This document shows positions 8,322-16,325 of a stretch of 57,335 nucleotides of DNA, piece by piece. A model generated the notes under the pieces. The model did not search any database. It was given only the letters and a program-made list of their open reading frames with translations, and was not told the origin of the DNA. Each line of letters starts with the position of its first letter. Positions within the stretch are counted from its first letter, which is position 1. This stretch comes from Mycobacterium alsense (GTDB lineage Bacteria > Actinomycetota > Actinomycetes > Mycobacteriales > Mycobacteriaceae). Both the position numbers and the translations under genes were made by a program. The stretch spans positions 1 through 57,335 of the forward strand of contig NZ_MVHD01000035.1 in NCBI RefSeq assembly GCF_002086635.1, read 5' to 3'.

Positions 8322-9623
8322 ATGGCTGCTGACCTCGTGCCGATCCGCCTGAGCCTGTCCGCCGGTGACCGCTACACCGTGTGGGCGCCCCGTTGGCGCG
8401 ACGCCGGCGACGAGTGGGAGGCGTTCCTGGGCAAGGACGAGGACCTCTACGGGTTCGAGTCCGTCGCCGACCTGGTGGCGTTCGTGCGCACCGACACCGA
8501 CAACGATCTGGTCGACCACCCGGCGTGGCCGTACCTGACGTCGGCGCACGCCCATCGCTTCCAGCCCGCCGAGGACAAGCACTTCGATCTGGTCGCCGTC
8601 GAGGAGCTGGTGGCCGAGAAGCCGACCGAGCAGTCGGTGGCCGCCCTGGCCGGCGCCCTGTCGATCGTGTCGTCGATCGGTTCGGTCTGCGACCTGCCGG
8701 CGGTCGCCAAGTTCTTCAACGGCAACCCCAACCTGGGCACGGTGGCCGGCGGGATCGACACCTTCACCGGCAAGGCGGGCCAGAAGCGCTGGAACGCGAT
8801 CGCCGAGGTCATCGGGCGCGGTTGGGACGACGTGCTCGGCGCGATCGACGAGCTCGTCAGCACCCCCGACGTCGACGCCGAGTACTCGGCCAAGGCCGCC
8901 GAGGAGCTGGCCGAAGAGCCCGAGGAAGAGTTCGAAGAAGAGCCCGAGGTCGAGGAACTCGAAGAAGCCGCCGAGGAGGCGGTCGACGAGTCCGCGGAGG
9001 AGCCCGGCTCCGAAGGCGCCCCGGACTCCGAGGCCGAGGGCCGCGCGGCGGGTGACACCGTCGTGCTGGGCGGCGACGAGGACTTCTGGGTTCAGGTGGG
9101 CATCGACCCGATCCGCGTCATGACCGGTGCCGGCACGTTCTACACGCTGCGCTGCTACCTGGACGAGCGCCCGATCTTTCTGGGCCGCAACGGCCGCATC
9201 AGCGTGTTCACCTCCGAGCGGGCGCTGGCGCGCTACCTCGCCGACGAGCACGACCACGACCTTGCCGACCTGAGCACCTACGACGACATCCGCACCGCCG
9301 CGACGGACGGCTCGCTGGAGGTCGACGTCACCGACGACAACGTCTACGTGCTGAGCGGGCTGGCCGACGACTTCGCCGACGGCCCCGACGCCGTGGACCG
9401 CGACCAGCTCGACCTGGCCGTCGAGCTGCTCCGCGACATCGGTGACTACTCGGAGGACCCGACCGTGGACAAGGCGCTCGACACCGCCCGGCCCCTGGGC
9501 AAGCTGGTGGGCTACGTGCTGGAGCCCGATTCGGTGGCCAAACCCGGGCCCCCGTACGCCGCGGCGGTGCGCGAGTGGGAAAAGCTGGAACGATTCGTCG
9601 AGGGCCGGCTCAGGAGAGAATAG
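8322..9623 (+). CDS. conserved acidic protein (Rv3311-like), unknown function
   Basis: A 433-residue protein matching the position and general character of M. tuberculosis Rv3311. It has two globular parts separated by a strongly acidic low-complexity segment (about 195-245, dominated by Glu, Asp, Ala and Ser, such as EEPEEEFEEEPE). The first part begins with RLSLSAGDRYTVWAPRW and the last carries RDIGDYSEDPTVDKAL. There is no signal peptide, membrane segment or recognised catalytic motif, so a cytosolic role is inferred and no function is assigned. The VWA gene at 9628 follows after 4 bases and is probably cotranscribed. Confidence 0.85.
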   Translation: MAADLVPIRLSLSAGDRYTVWAPRWRDAGDEWEAFLGKDEDLYGFESVADLVAFVRTDTDNDLVDHPAWPYLTSAHAHRFQPAEDKHFDLVAVEELVAEKPTEQSVAALAGALSIVSSIGSVCDLPAVAKFFNGNPNLGTVAGGIDTFTGKAGQKRWNAIAEVIGRGWDDVLGAIDELVSTPDVDAEYSAKAAEELAEEPEEEFEEEPEVEELEEAAEEAVDESAEEPGSEGAPDSEAEGRAAGDTVVLGGDEDFWVQVGIDPIRVMTGAGTFYTLRCYLDERPIFLGRNGRISVFTSERALARYLADEHDHDLADLSTYDDIRTAATDGSLEVDVTDDNVYVLSGLADDFADGPDAVDRDQLDLAVELLRDIGDYSEDPTVDKALDTARPLGKLVGYVLEPDSVAKPGPPYAAAVREWEKLERFVEGRLRRE

Positions 9624-9627
9624 GCAC

Positions 9628-10611
9628 GTGTCCCTTCCCGGCGTCGGCCCGCTGCCGCTCTACGGGTTTCACCGCCCGGGCATGCTGCTGTTCGCCGTGG
9701 TGCCGCTGGCGCTGCTCGCCTTCTACGTCGTGGTGCAGGCCCGGCGCCGACGCCGCCTGCGCCGGTTCACCGAGGCGCAGGTGCCGCAGTCGCGGTGGCG
9801 GCACCTTCCGATCGCGGTCGCGCTGCTGTCGTTGCTGCTGCTGACCGTCGCGCTGGCCACCCCCACGCACGACATGCGCATCCCGCGCAACCGGGCCTGC
9901 GTCGTGCTGGTCATCGACATGTCCAACTCGATGCGGGCGACCGACGTCGAACCCAACCGGCTCAAGGCCGCCGAGCAGGCGGCCACCCAGTTCGCGACCC
10001 AGCTGACCCCGGGGATCAACCTCGGGCTGGTCGGGTTCGCCGGAATTCCGTACCTGCTGGTGCCGCCGACCCCGCAGCACCAGGCGACCATCGATGCCCT
10101 GAAGAAGCTGGAGTTCGCCGACGGGACGGCTACGGGTGAGGCGATCTTCACCGCCCTGCGCGCCGTCGGCGCCGCCGCCGTCACGGGCGGGGACACGCCG
10201 CCGCCGGCGCGCATCGTGCTGCTCTCCGACGGCGGGGAGAACAAGCCGACCAACCCCAGCGACCCGCACGACGGCGCCTACACCGCGGCGCGCCTGGCCA
10301 AGGACCAGGGCGTGCCGGTCTCGACGATCTCGTTCGGGACGAAGGGCGGCGAGATCGAGATGAACGGGCAGCGCGTCGCCGTCCCCGTCTCGACCGACCA
10401 GATGAAGACCATCGCCCGGCTCTCCGGTGGCCAGGCGTATACGGCGACCAACCTCAGCGAGCTGGACAAGAGCTACGACGCCATCGAGAACGACATCGGG
10501 TTTCGGGTGGTGCCCGGGCCCGGCAGCGCCGGGTGGCTGCGCCTGGGCGTCATCGCCGCCCTGATCGCCACGGCGCTGGGCCTGCTGATCAACCGGCGGC
10601 TGCCCACCTGA
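9628..10611 (+). CDS. von Willebrand factor A domain membrane protein (Rv1481-like)
   Basis: A 327-residue protein with two N-terminal membrane segments (about 19-36 and 61-77), a periplasm-facing or cytosolic VWA domain, and a C-terminal membrane segment (about 300-318) ending in NRRLP. The MIDAS metal site is intact: D97-M-S99-N-S101, a Thr in DGTATGE and LLSDGGEN. It resembles Rv1481, the VWA protein next to moxR1, but no MoxR ATPase gene lies here. Such proteins are thought to assist folding or assembly of partners. GTG start is preceded by AGGAGAG at 9612-9618. It ends 4 bases from a convergent paralogue. Confidence 0.85.
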   Translation: MSLPGVGPLPLYGFHRPGMLLFAVVPLALLAFYVVVQARRRRRLRRFTEAQVPQSRWRHLPIAVALLSLLLLTVALATPTHDMRIPRNRACVVLVIDMSNSMRATDVEPNRLKAAEQAATQFATQLTPGINLGLVGFAGIPYLLVPPTPQHQATIDALKKLEFADGTATGEAIFTALRAVGAAAVTGGDTPPPARIVLLSDGGENKPTNPSDPHDGAYTAARLAKDQGVPVSTISFGTKGGEIEMNGQRVAVPVSTDQMKTIARLSGGQAYTATNLSELDKSYDAIENDIGFRVVPGPGSAGWLRLGVIAALIATALGLLINRRLPT

Positions 10612-10615
10612 TCGC

Positions 10616-11623
10616 TCAGGCGGGCAGCCTGCTGTTCAGCGCCAGGCCGGCCAGGATGGCACCGGCCAGCAGCACCGCGCCGAGCAGCATCCAGGCGGCG
10701 CTGGCGTCGCCCTTGACGGTCTCGTAGCCGATCTGGCGCTGCAGCGTCGAATAGACCTGTTCGAGCGATTCCAGGCTGTCGGCGTGGAACGCCTGGCCGT
10801 CGGTGATCTTGCAGATCTCCTGCAGGGTCTGGTCGTCGACCGGGACGGGAATGTTGGCGCCCTGGTATTCGACGGTGCCGTAGGGCGTGCCGAACGAGAT
10901 CGTCGATATCTGCACCTCCGCGGCCCTGGCCGCCCGCGCGGCGGTGAACGCGCCCTGCGGCGCGTTGGGGTCCAGCGGCACGTTCTCGGCGCCGTCGGAT
11001 TCCAGCACGATCCGCGCGGGCGGCGGTCCCTCGCCGCCGCCCATCACCGAGCCGACCGTGGCGATCGCCTGCAGCGCGGTGAAAAGCCCTTCCCCCGTCG
11101 CGGTTTTCGGCATCGGCTTGAGGCCGTCGATCGCCGACTTCACGGCGCCACGGTTGGTCGTCGGGGACACCAGCAGCGAGGCGTTGGCCGCGAAGGCGAC
11201 CAGGCCCAGGTTGATGGCCGGCGTGAGCTCGTCGGCGAACTTCTTGCCGGCCTCCTTCGCGGCGGCCAGCCGGGTCGGGGCGACGTCGGTGGCGGCCATG
11301 GATTCCGAGACGTCGATGACCAGCATCACGACCGCGCGGTTGAGCGGGATCCGGATGTCCGACGTCGGCCCGGCCATGGCGGTGGTGAGCAACACCAGCG
11401 ACGTGGCGAGCAGGATCGTCGGCACGTGGCGCCACCGGCCCGACCGCGGCGGCGCGACCCGCTCCAGCACCTCCATGTTGGCGAACCGCAGCACGCGGCG
11501 GCGGCGGGCGAACTGCACCGCGATGTAGATCCCGATCACCAACAGCACGACCAGCAGCACCAGGAAGAACCAGGCGTTCTGGAAGCCGGTGAGCGACACG
11601 GGGCCCAGCAGCGGCAGCTTCAT
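10616..11623 (-). CDS. von Willebrand factor A domain membrane protein, paralogue of the neighbour
   Basis: A 335-residue protein, the length I recall for Rv1481, starting MKLPLLGP as that protein does (MTLPLLGP). It has N-terminal membrane segments (about 20-38 and 68-84), an intact MIDAS D104-V-S106-E-S108, the TATGEG threonine and LESDGAEN, and a C-terminal membrane segment. A GTG four codons upstream (11633-11635) is possible, but ATG fits the family N-terminus. It is convergent with, and clearly homologous to, the VWA gene at 9628, which makes a tail-to-tail duplicate pair without a MoxR ATPase. Function is inferred only from the family. Confidence 0.86.
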   Translation of the reverse strand: MKLPLLGPVSLTGFQNAWFFLVLLVVLLVIGIYIAVQFARRRRVLRFANMEVLERVAPPRSGRWRHVPTILLATSLVLLTTAMAGPTSDIRIPLNRAVVMLVIDVSESMAATDVAPTRLAAAKEAGKKFADELTPAINLGLVAFAANASLLVSPTTNRGAVKSAIDGLKPMPKTATGEGLFTALQAIATVGSVMGGGEGPPPARIVLESDGAENVPLDPNAPQGAFTAARAARAAEVQISTISFGTPYGTVEYQGANIPVPVDDQTLQEICKITDGQAFHADSLESLEQVYSTLQRQIGYETVKGDASAAWMLLGAVLLAGAILAGLALNSRLPA

Positions 11624-11680
11624 GTCCAGCCACACTATTCGCCGAGGGCCCCCGGCGCATGGGCCGCGCCCGGCGACGGA

Positions 11681-12520
11681 TCAGGATGCCGGGGAGGCCA
11701 TCGCGCGGATGCGCCGGAGCGTGAGCCGGGCGGCCCACATCGACAGCGACGGCGAGAGGCGGTCGAGGTACCACACCGCCTTCCACCACGCCGGCAACAC
11801 GATGATGGCGTGGTTGCGCGACACCGCGCGAAGGGCGCGCCGCGCGAAATCCTCGGGCGCCATCGGCCGCGTCGGCCCCCAGAACTTGAGCAGCTCTTCG
11901 TCGCTCACGCCCTCGTATCGCCCGTACTTGCCGAAGGTGAGGATCGGGGTACGGATCGCGCCGGGGCACAGCACCGACACGCGCACGCCGTGGCGCGCGG
12001 CCTCCGCCCGCAGCGCCTTGGAGATCCCGACGACGGCGTGCTTGGTGGCGGTGTAGCTGGCCGCACCCGGGGTGGCGACGAGGCCCGCCATCGACGCGGT
12101 GTTCACGATGTGGCCCGAACCCTGGCCGATCATGATCGGGTACACCGCCTGAATGCCGTGCACCACACCGCGCAGGTTCACGTCGAAGACGTCGTTCCAG
12201 TCGTCGAGGGTGTACGAGTCGACCTCACCGCCGACGCCGATGCCGGCGTTGTTGAACAGGTAGTCGATCCGCCCGGCACCTCGCACCGCTTCGGCGACCG
12301 CGCGCCCGAACGACGGGTAGTCGCGGACGTCGAGCTCGATCGCGTGCGCCTTGGCGCCGCCGCCGTCGAGGCGCCCCGCGAGCTCCCGCGCGGCGTCGAT
12401 TTGGCGATCGGCGATCCAGACCTCCGCGCCGCCGTCGGCCAGCGTGGCGGCCAGCGCGGCCCCGATCCCCGACGCGCCGCCGGTGACGAACGCAACCTTG
12501 CCGGACATCCTCGCCGTCAC
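11681..12520 (-). CDS. short-chain dehydrogenase/reductase
   Basis: A 279-residue classical SDR oxidoreductase. The NAD(P)-binding glycine motif TGGASGIG is at 13-20, NNAG at 90-93, and the catalytic Ser143, Tyr156 and Lys160 (YTATK) are all present. An acidic residue after strand 2 (IADRQ) suggests NAD preference. Substrate is unknown. The C-terminal extension WWKAVWYLDRLSP resembles mycobacterial SDRs of lipid or steroid metabolism, so membrane association is possible. GTG at 12518-12520 is chosen because TATCCT lies 6 bases upstream; ATG four codons later is the alternative. Confidence 0.87.
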   Translation of the reverse strand: MTARMSGKVAFVTGGASGIGAALAATLADGGAEVWIADRQIDAARELAGRLDGGGAKAHAIELDVRDYPSFGRAVAEAVRGAGRIDYLFNNAGIGVGGEVDSYTLDDWNDVFDVNLRGVVHGIQAVYPIMIGQGSGHIVNTASMAGLVATPGAASYTATKHAVVGISKALRAEAARHGVRVSVLCPGAIRTPILTFGKYGRYEGVSDEELLKFWGPTRPMAPEDFARRALRAVSRNHAIIVLPAWWKAVWYLDRLSPSLSMWAARLTLRRIRAMASPAS

Positions 12521-12526
12521 GGGGGA

Positions 12527-12532
12527 AGGATA
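12527..12532 (-). promoter_or_regulatory. -10 hexamer TATCCT of the SDR gene, leaderless start
   Basis: On the minus strand TATCCT is followed by 6 bases and then GTG. It lies immediately beside the CCGA repeat array at 12544-12616, which would occupy the -25 to -100 region of this promoter. Confidence 0.5.
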
Positions 12533-12543
12533 GTCGCCGGCGC

Positions 12544-12616
12544 CCGAACAAGGCCGAACAAGGCCGAACAAGGCCGATCGGGGGCCGACCGAGGGCCGAA
12601 CAAGGCCGATCGGGGG
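12544..12616 (+). repeat. tandem array of seven 10-11 bp CCGA units
   Basis: Seven head-to-tail units, each beginning CCGA: three copies of CCGAACAAGG, then CCGATCGGGGG, CCGACCGAGGG, CCGAACAAGG and CCGATCGGGGG, with a partial eighth (CCGAT). Unit lengths are 10, 10, 10, 11, 11, 10 and 11. The array fills the space between the SDR promoter and the region upstream of the divergent GlsB-like gene. Average length near 10.5 bp puts every unit on the same face of the helix. Confidence 0.9.
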
Positions 12617-12711
12617 CCGATCCATCCGAATTGTGTTACAAGCGCGACGGTTCGGGGAACACCGTGTCATAGACGGCGCCCACTGGGGGCGCCGCGACGA
12701 CGGGAGCAGAA

Positions 12712-12996
12712 ATGATTGGCTCAATCATCCTCGCGATAATCGTGGGAGCGATCATCGGTGTGGTGGCGCGTCTGGTGATGCCGGGCAAGCAAAGCATCGG
12801 CATGATCATGACGGTCCTACTCGGCGCCGTTGGTGGCCTGATCGGTTCGGTCGTGGCCGGCCAATTCGGTTACCACAACGCCAATGGCGGAATCGCCTGG
12901 ATTCCCTTCTTCATCGGCGTCGTGGTCGCCGTCGTGCTGATCGCGATCTACGAAGCGGTGACGGGCCGCCGTTCGGGCACCAGGTTGACGCGCTAG
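12712..12996 (+). CDS. GlsB/YeaQ/YmgE family small membrane protein
   Basis: A 94-residue integral membrane protein with three hydrophobic segments (about 2-20, 29-49, 61-82), glycine-rich, with the family phrase GxIxGVVARLVMPGKQ at 12-28. The family is annotated as transglycosylase-associated and is often stress-induced, but its biochemical role is unknown. GGGAG at 12702-12706 precedes ATG by 5 bases. Its TAG shares the palindrome CTAG (12993-12996) with the stop of the convergent add gene. M. tuberculosis has a different small gene, the pilin mtp, near this position; this protein is not that pilin. Confidence 0.82.
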   Translation: MIGSIILAIIVGAIIGVVARLVMPGKQSIGMIMTVLLGAVGGLIGSVVAGQFGYHNANGGIAWIPFFIGVVVAVVLIAIYEAVTGRRSGTRLTR

Positions 12997-14090
12997 CCGA
13001 TCAGCACGGCGTACCGGGGTTTGATCACCTCGTCGATGATCGCCAGCCGCTCGTCGAACGGGATGAACGCCGACTTCATCGCGTTGATGGTGAATCGCTC
13101 GAGGTCGCTCCACCCATAGCCGAAAGCCTCGATGAGCCTCGACATTTCGAGGCTCATCGAGGTGTCGCTGATGAGCCTGTTGTCCGTGTTGACGGTGACG
13201 CGGAAGCGGGCGCGGGCGAGCAGGTCGAAGGGGTGCTCCGCGATGCTTTTGACGGCGCCGGTCTGCACGTTCGAGCTGGGACACAGCTCCAGCGGAATTC
13301 GCTTGTCCCGCAAGATCGATGCCAGCCGGCCCAACCGGACCCGCCCGCCGTCCCCGTCTTCCAGGACCTCGATGTCGTCGACGATGCGCACCCCGTGGCC
13401 CAGGCGGTCGGCGCCGCAGAACGCGATCGCCTCGTGGATGGACGGCAGCCCGAACGCCTCACCGGCGTGAATGGTGAAGCGCGCGTTGTGGTCTCGCATG
13501 TATTCGAAGGCATCCAGGTGCCGCGTCGGCGGATTGCCCGCCTCGGCGCCCGCGATGTCGAACCCGACGACGCCCTTGTCGCGGAAGCGGATTGCCAGTT
13601 CGGCGATCTCCCGGGACACCGCGGCGTGGCGCATCGCGGTGACCAACAGCCGCACCTTGATCGGGCGGCCGTTGGCGGCGCAGGCCGTCTCGCCGGCGGC
13701 GAAGCCCTCCAGCACGGCGTCGACGATCTCGTCGAAGCTCAAGCCGCGGTCGATGTGCAGCTCGGGTGCGAAGCGGACCTCGGCGTAGACGACGGAGTCG
13801 TCGGCCAGGTCTTCGACGCACTCGTAGGCGACGCGGTAGAGGGCGTCGGCCGTCTGCATCACGGCGACGGTGTGCGAGAACGGCTCCAGGTAGCGCTCCA
13901 GGGAGCCGCTGTGCGAGCGGGTGCGGAACCACTTCGCCAGCTCGTCGGCGTCGGTGGCCGGCAGGCCGTCGTAGCCGATCTGGGCGGCGATGTCGATCAC
14001 GGTCGACGGGCGCAGCCCGCCGTCGAGGTGATCGTGGAGCAGGGCCTTGGGGGCCTTTTTGATCTGCGGCAAATCCAGCGGTGTGGTCAC
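12993..14090 (-). CDS. add: adenosine deaminase
   Basis: A 365-residue adenosine deaminase (adenosine or deoxyadenosine to inosine plus ammonia), cytosolic, zinc-dependent. Metal and catalytic motifs are complete: HDH at 19-21, HAGE at 208-211 with the catalytic Glu, LGHG at 230-233 and NTDN with Asp303. Length equals that remembered for M. tuberculosis. GTG at 14088-14090 overlaps the deoA stop by 4 bases (GTGA). Last gene of the cdd-deoA-add operon, feeding inosine to DeoD. The sequence encoding residues about 310-322 forms a perfect 16-bp inverted repeat. Confidence 0.95.
   Translation of the reverse strand: MTTPLDLPQIKKAPKALLHDHLDGGLRPSTVIDIAAQIGYDGLPATDADELAKWFRTRSHSGSLERYLEPFSHTVAVMQTADALYRVAYECVEDLADDSVVYAEVRFAPELHIDRGLSFDEIVDAVLEGFAAGETACAANGRPIKVRLLVTAMRHAAVSREIAELAIRFRDKGVVGFDIAGAEAGNPPTRHLDAFEYMRDHNARFTIHAGEAFGLPSIHEAIAFCGADRLGHGVRIVDDIEVLEDGDGGRVRLGRLASILRDKRIPLELCPSSNVQTGAVKSIAEHPFDLLARARFRVTVNTDNRLISDTSMSLEMSRLIEAFGYGWSDLERFTINAMKSAFIPFDERLAIIDEVIKPRYAVLIG
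13127..13162. repeat. perfect 16-bp inverted repeat with 4-base loop inside add
   Basis: CCTCGATGAGCCTCGA (13127-13142) and its exact complement (13147-13162) flank the loop CATT. In the mRNA it would form a very stable hairpin across the codons for MSLEMSRLIE, just upstream of the last 40 or so codons of add. Confidence 0.85.
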
Positions 14091-15364
14091 GGGGCGATCC
14101 GATCGACGATCAGCGGCCGCGAGAGCGGCGGCGTGTCCGCGACGCTGAAGCCGCCGTCCAGCTCGGCCATCGCGGCGCCGAGGCGTTCGGGGATGTCGGT
14201 GTAGAGGGTGAACAGCGGCTCACCGGCCGCGACCGGCTCGCCGGGGCGGCGGTGGATCCTGACCCCGGCGCCGGGCTGCACCGGATGGCCCGGGCGGGAC
14301 CTGCCCGCGCCGAGCCGCCAAGCCGCCAGCCCCACCGCCATCGCGTCGATATCGCCCATTGTGCCGCCCCGCGGGGCGGTCACGGTCTCGGCACACGCAC
14401 CGACCGGCAGCGGCACCGACAGGTCGCCGCCCTGGGCCGCGATGAGCTGGCGAAACCGGTCCATCGCGGTCCCGTCGCGCAGCGCCCGGGCCGGGTCGCG
14501 GTCACCGATCCCGGCCAGCTCGAGCATCTCGGCGGCCAGCCGGACCGTCAGCTCGGCCACGTCGGGCGGGCCGCCGCCGGCCAGCACCTCCAGCGCCTCG
14601 GCGACCTCGAGCGCGTTGCCGACGGTCGCACCCAGCGGCCGGTTCATGTCCGTCAACAGCGCGCGGGTGGGCACCCCGTGCGCGGCGCCCAGCTCCACCA
14701 TGGCGTGCGCCAGCTCGCGGCTCTGCGCCTCCGAGGCCGTCAGCGCCCCGGACCCGACCTTCACGTCGAGCACCAGCGCTCCCGCGCCCTCGGCCAGCTT
14801 CTTGCTCATCACCGAGCTGGCGATGAGCGGCAGCGACTCGACGGTGGCGGTGACGTCGCGCAGCGCGTAGAGCTTGGCGTCGGCCGGCGCCAGCTCGCCG
14901 GCCGCGAAGATGGCGGCGCCGACGTCGCGAAGCTGGTCGCGCACCCGGGGGTTGGACAGCCGCGCGGTGAACCCGGCGATCGATTCCAGCTTGTCCAGGG
15001 TGCCGCCGGTGTGCCCCAGCCCGCGCCCCGACGCCTGGGGCACCGCCGCGCCGCAGGCGGCGACGAGGGGCACCAGCGCCAGGGTGATCTTGTCCCCGAC
15101 GCCGCCGGTCGAGTGCTTGTCCACGGTCGGCACGCCCAGGTCGGAAAAGTCCAGCCGCTCCCCCGACGCCAGCATCGCCGCCGTCCACCGGGCGAGCTCC
15201 CCGCGGTCCAGGCCGCGCCACACGATGGCCATCAGCAGCGCCGACATCTGCTCGTCGGCGACCCGGCCGTCGGTGTAGGCGGCGATGACCCAGTCGATGG
15301 CGGCGTCGGACAGCCGCCCCCCGTCGCGTTTGGTCCGGATCACCGTGGGCGCGTCGAAGGTCAC
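14087..15364 (-). CDS. deoA: thymidine phosphorylase
   Basis: A 425-residue pyrimidine nucleoside phosphorylase (thymidine plus phosphate to thymine plus deoxyribose-1-phosphate). Family signature KHSTGGVGDK at 83-92 binds phosphate; SGRGLGHTGGTLDKLE (about 110-125) and the alpha/beta domain segment LDVKVGSGA follow. The frame continues upstream through cdd in another phase, but GTG at 15362-15364 is chosen because it overlaps the cdd stop by 4 bases (GTGA) and gives the family N-terminus (FDAPTVIRTKRDG). Middle gene of cdd-deoA-add. Confidence 0.95.
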   Translation of the reverse strand: MTFDAPTVIRTKRDGGRLSDAAIDWVIAAYTDGRVADEQMSALLMAIVWRGLDRGELARWTAAMLASGERLDFSDLGVPTVDKHSTGGVGDKITLALVPLVAACGAAVPQASGRGLGHTGGTLDKLESIAGFTARLSNPRVRDQLRDVGAAIFAAGELAPADAKLYALRDVTATVESLPLIASSVMSKKLAEGAGALVLDVKVGSGALTASEAQSRELAHAMVELGAAHGVPTRALLTDMNRPLGATVGNALEVAEALEVLAGGGPPDVAELTVRLAAEMLELAGIGDRDPARALRDGTAMDRFRQLIAAQGGDLSVPLPVGACAETVTAPRGGTMGDIDAMAVGLAAWRLGAGRSRPGHPVQPGAGVRIHRRPGEPVAAGEPLFTLYTDIPERLGAAMAELDGGFSVADTPPLSRPLIVDRIAP

Positions 15365-15759
15365 GGCCGTTCCCGCGGCAGGTCGGCGGTGAACGCGTCG
15401 GGCAGCAGCTCGCCGAGGCGGCGCGGCCCGGCCGGATGGTCGACGAGCAGCCCCGGGCCGCCGTGCTCCAGCAGCACCTGGCGGCAGCGCCCGCACGGCA
15501 TCAGCGGGCGCCCGCGGGCGTCCACGCACGCCAGCGCGACCAGCCGGCCCCCGCCGCCGGAATGCAGGGCGCAGACCACGCCGCATTCGGCACAGAGACC
15601 AAGGCCATATGAGACGTTCTCCACATTGCAACCGGTGACGACGCGGCCGTCGTCGACCAGCGCGGCCGCCCCCACCGCGAACCCCGAATACGGCGCGTAG
15701 GCCCCCGCCGCGGCATGGATTGCCTTGTCCCGCAGCGCATTCCAGTCGACTTCCGGCAT
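15361..15759 (-). CDS. cdd: cytidine deaminase
   Basis: A 132-residue homotetramer-type cytidine deaminase (cytidine or deoxycytidine to uridine or deoxyuridine). Substrate-binding NVEN is at 45-48, the zinc/catalytic CAEC at 56-59 (Cys56, Glu58) and PCGRC at 88-92 (Cys89, Cys92), all intact. ATG at 15757-15759 (MPEVDW) matches the M. tuberculosis start; a GTG nine codons upstream is less likely. First gene of the salvage operon, transcribed away from sdhC from a shared intergenic region containing an inverted promoter-like repeat. Confidence 0.95.
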   Translation of the reverse strand: MPEVDWNALRDKAIHAAAGAYAPYSGFAVGAAALVDDGRVVTGCNVENVSYGLGLCAECGVVCALHSGGGGRLVALACVDARGRPLMPCGRCRQVLLEHGGPGLLVDHPAGPRRLGELLPDAFTADLPRERP

Positions 15760-15796
15760 ACCGACCACCTCACCGCATCGGCCCACTTGTGACAGC

Positions 15797-15869
15797 CACC
15801 CTAACCCTGACCCGACACTTCGCTTGCGGGACTGTTCGGCGCGACCGACAACCTGGCAGGGTTAGGGTG
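15797..15869. promoter_or_regulatory. inverted repeat spanning the divergent cdd / sdhC promoters
   Basis: CACCCTAACCCTG (15797-15809) and its exact complement CAGGGTTAGGGTG (15857-15869) are 47 bases apart. Each arm, read outwards, contains TAGGGT, a TANNNT-type -10 hexamer, pointing to cdd on the minus strand and sdhC on the plus strand. The symmetry could mean a shared regulator or simply two copies of one promoter core; the sequence does not decide. Confidence 0.55.
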
Positions 15870-15923
15870 AATTGCCGGCTTTCGGTGGGTGCCCGGACGT
15901 CGGAGAAAGGCGGTGGGGACTTG

Positions 15924-16325
15924 GTGACATCGGCCCCGTCGCGCAAGCGGCGACCACCGCGGACGCTGTACCGGGGCGATCCCGGCATGTGGGCGTGGGT
16001 GCTGCACCGCATCAGCGGCGCGACGATCTTCTTCTTCCTGTTCGTCCACGTCCTGGACTCCGCCATGCTGCGGGTGAACCCGCAGACCTACAACGCGGTG
16101 ATCGGCGATTACCAGACCCCGATCGTGGGGCTGATGGAGTACGGGCTGATCGCGGCGGTGCTTTTCCACGGGCTGAACGGCATCCGGGTCATCCTGATCG
16201 ACTTCTGGTCGGAGGGGCCCCGCCACCAGCGGCTGATGTTCTGGATCGTCTGGATCGTCTTTCTGCTGCTGATGGTCCCGGCCGGCGTGGTGACCGGCAT
16301 CCACATCACGGAGCACCTCCGATGA
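15924..16325 (+). CDS. sdhC: succinate dehydrogenase cytochrome b subunit
   Basis: A 133-residue membrane anchor of succinate:menaquinone oxidoreductase (Sdh2 of mycobacteria). Three membrane segments (about 32-52, 68-88, 105-126). HRISGATIFFFLFVH (31-45) contains the conserved SdhC histidine/arginine/serine quinone-site motif and a candidate haem-ligand His; LFHGLNGIR (about 81-89) contributes the second. GTG at 15924 is preferred with GAGAAAGG and GGTGGGGA upstream; TTG at 15921 is an alternative. The stop overlaps the sdhD ATG by 4 bases. First gene of sdhCDAB. Confidence 0.93.
   Translation: MTSAPSRKRRPPRTLYRGDPGMWAWVLHRISGATIFFFLFVHVLDSAMLRVNPQTYNAVIGDYQTPIVGLMEYGLIAAVLFHGLNGIRVILIDFWSEGPRHQRLMFWIVWIVFLLLMVPAGVVTGIHITEHLR

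Noticed and set aside
6659..8323. 554-codon minus-strand frame containing upp plus an antisense extension over sapM
   Set aside because: The portion beyond 7282 is composition-driven; sapM on the plus strand has signal peptide, motifs and promoter.
12650..12711. GGGAAC near 12653 as a SigE/SigH-type -35 for the GlsB-like gene
   Set aside because: No GTT-type -10 element at the required spacing was found.
13766..14062. Arg-rich plus-strand frame opposite add
   Set aside because: Typical high-G+C shadow frame with no domain; add is complete with all metal ligands.
15788..15794. TGTCACA on the minus strand near the cdd start (possible third SigJ box)
   Set aside because: No CGTC lies 15-17 bases downstream on that strand; the base composition at the expected position is CCTC on the plus strand rather than GACG.
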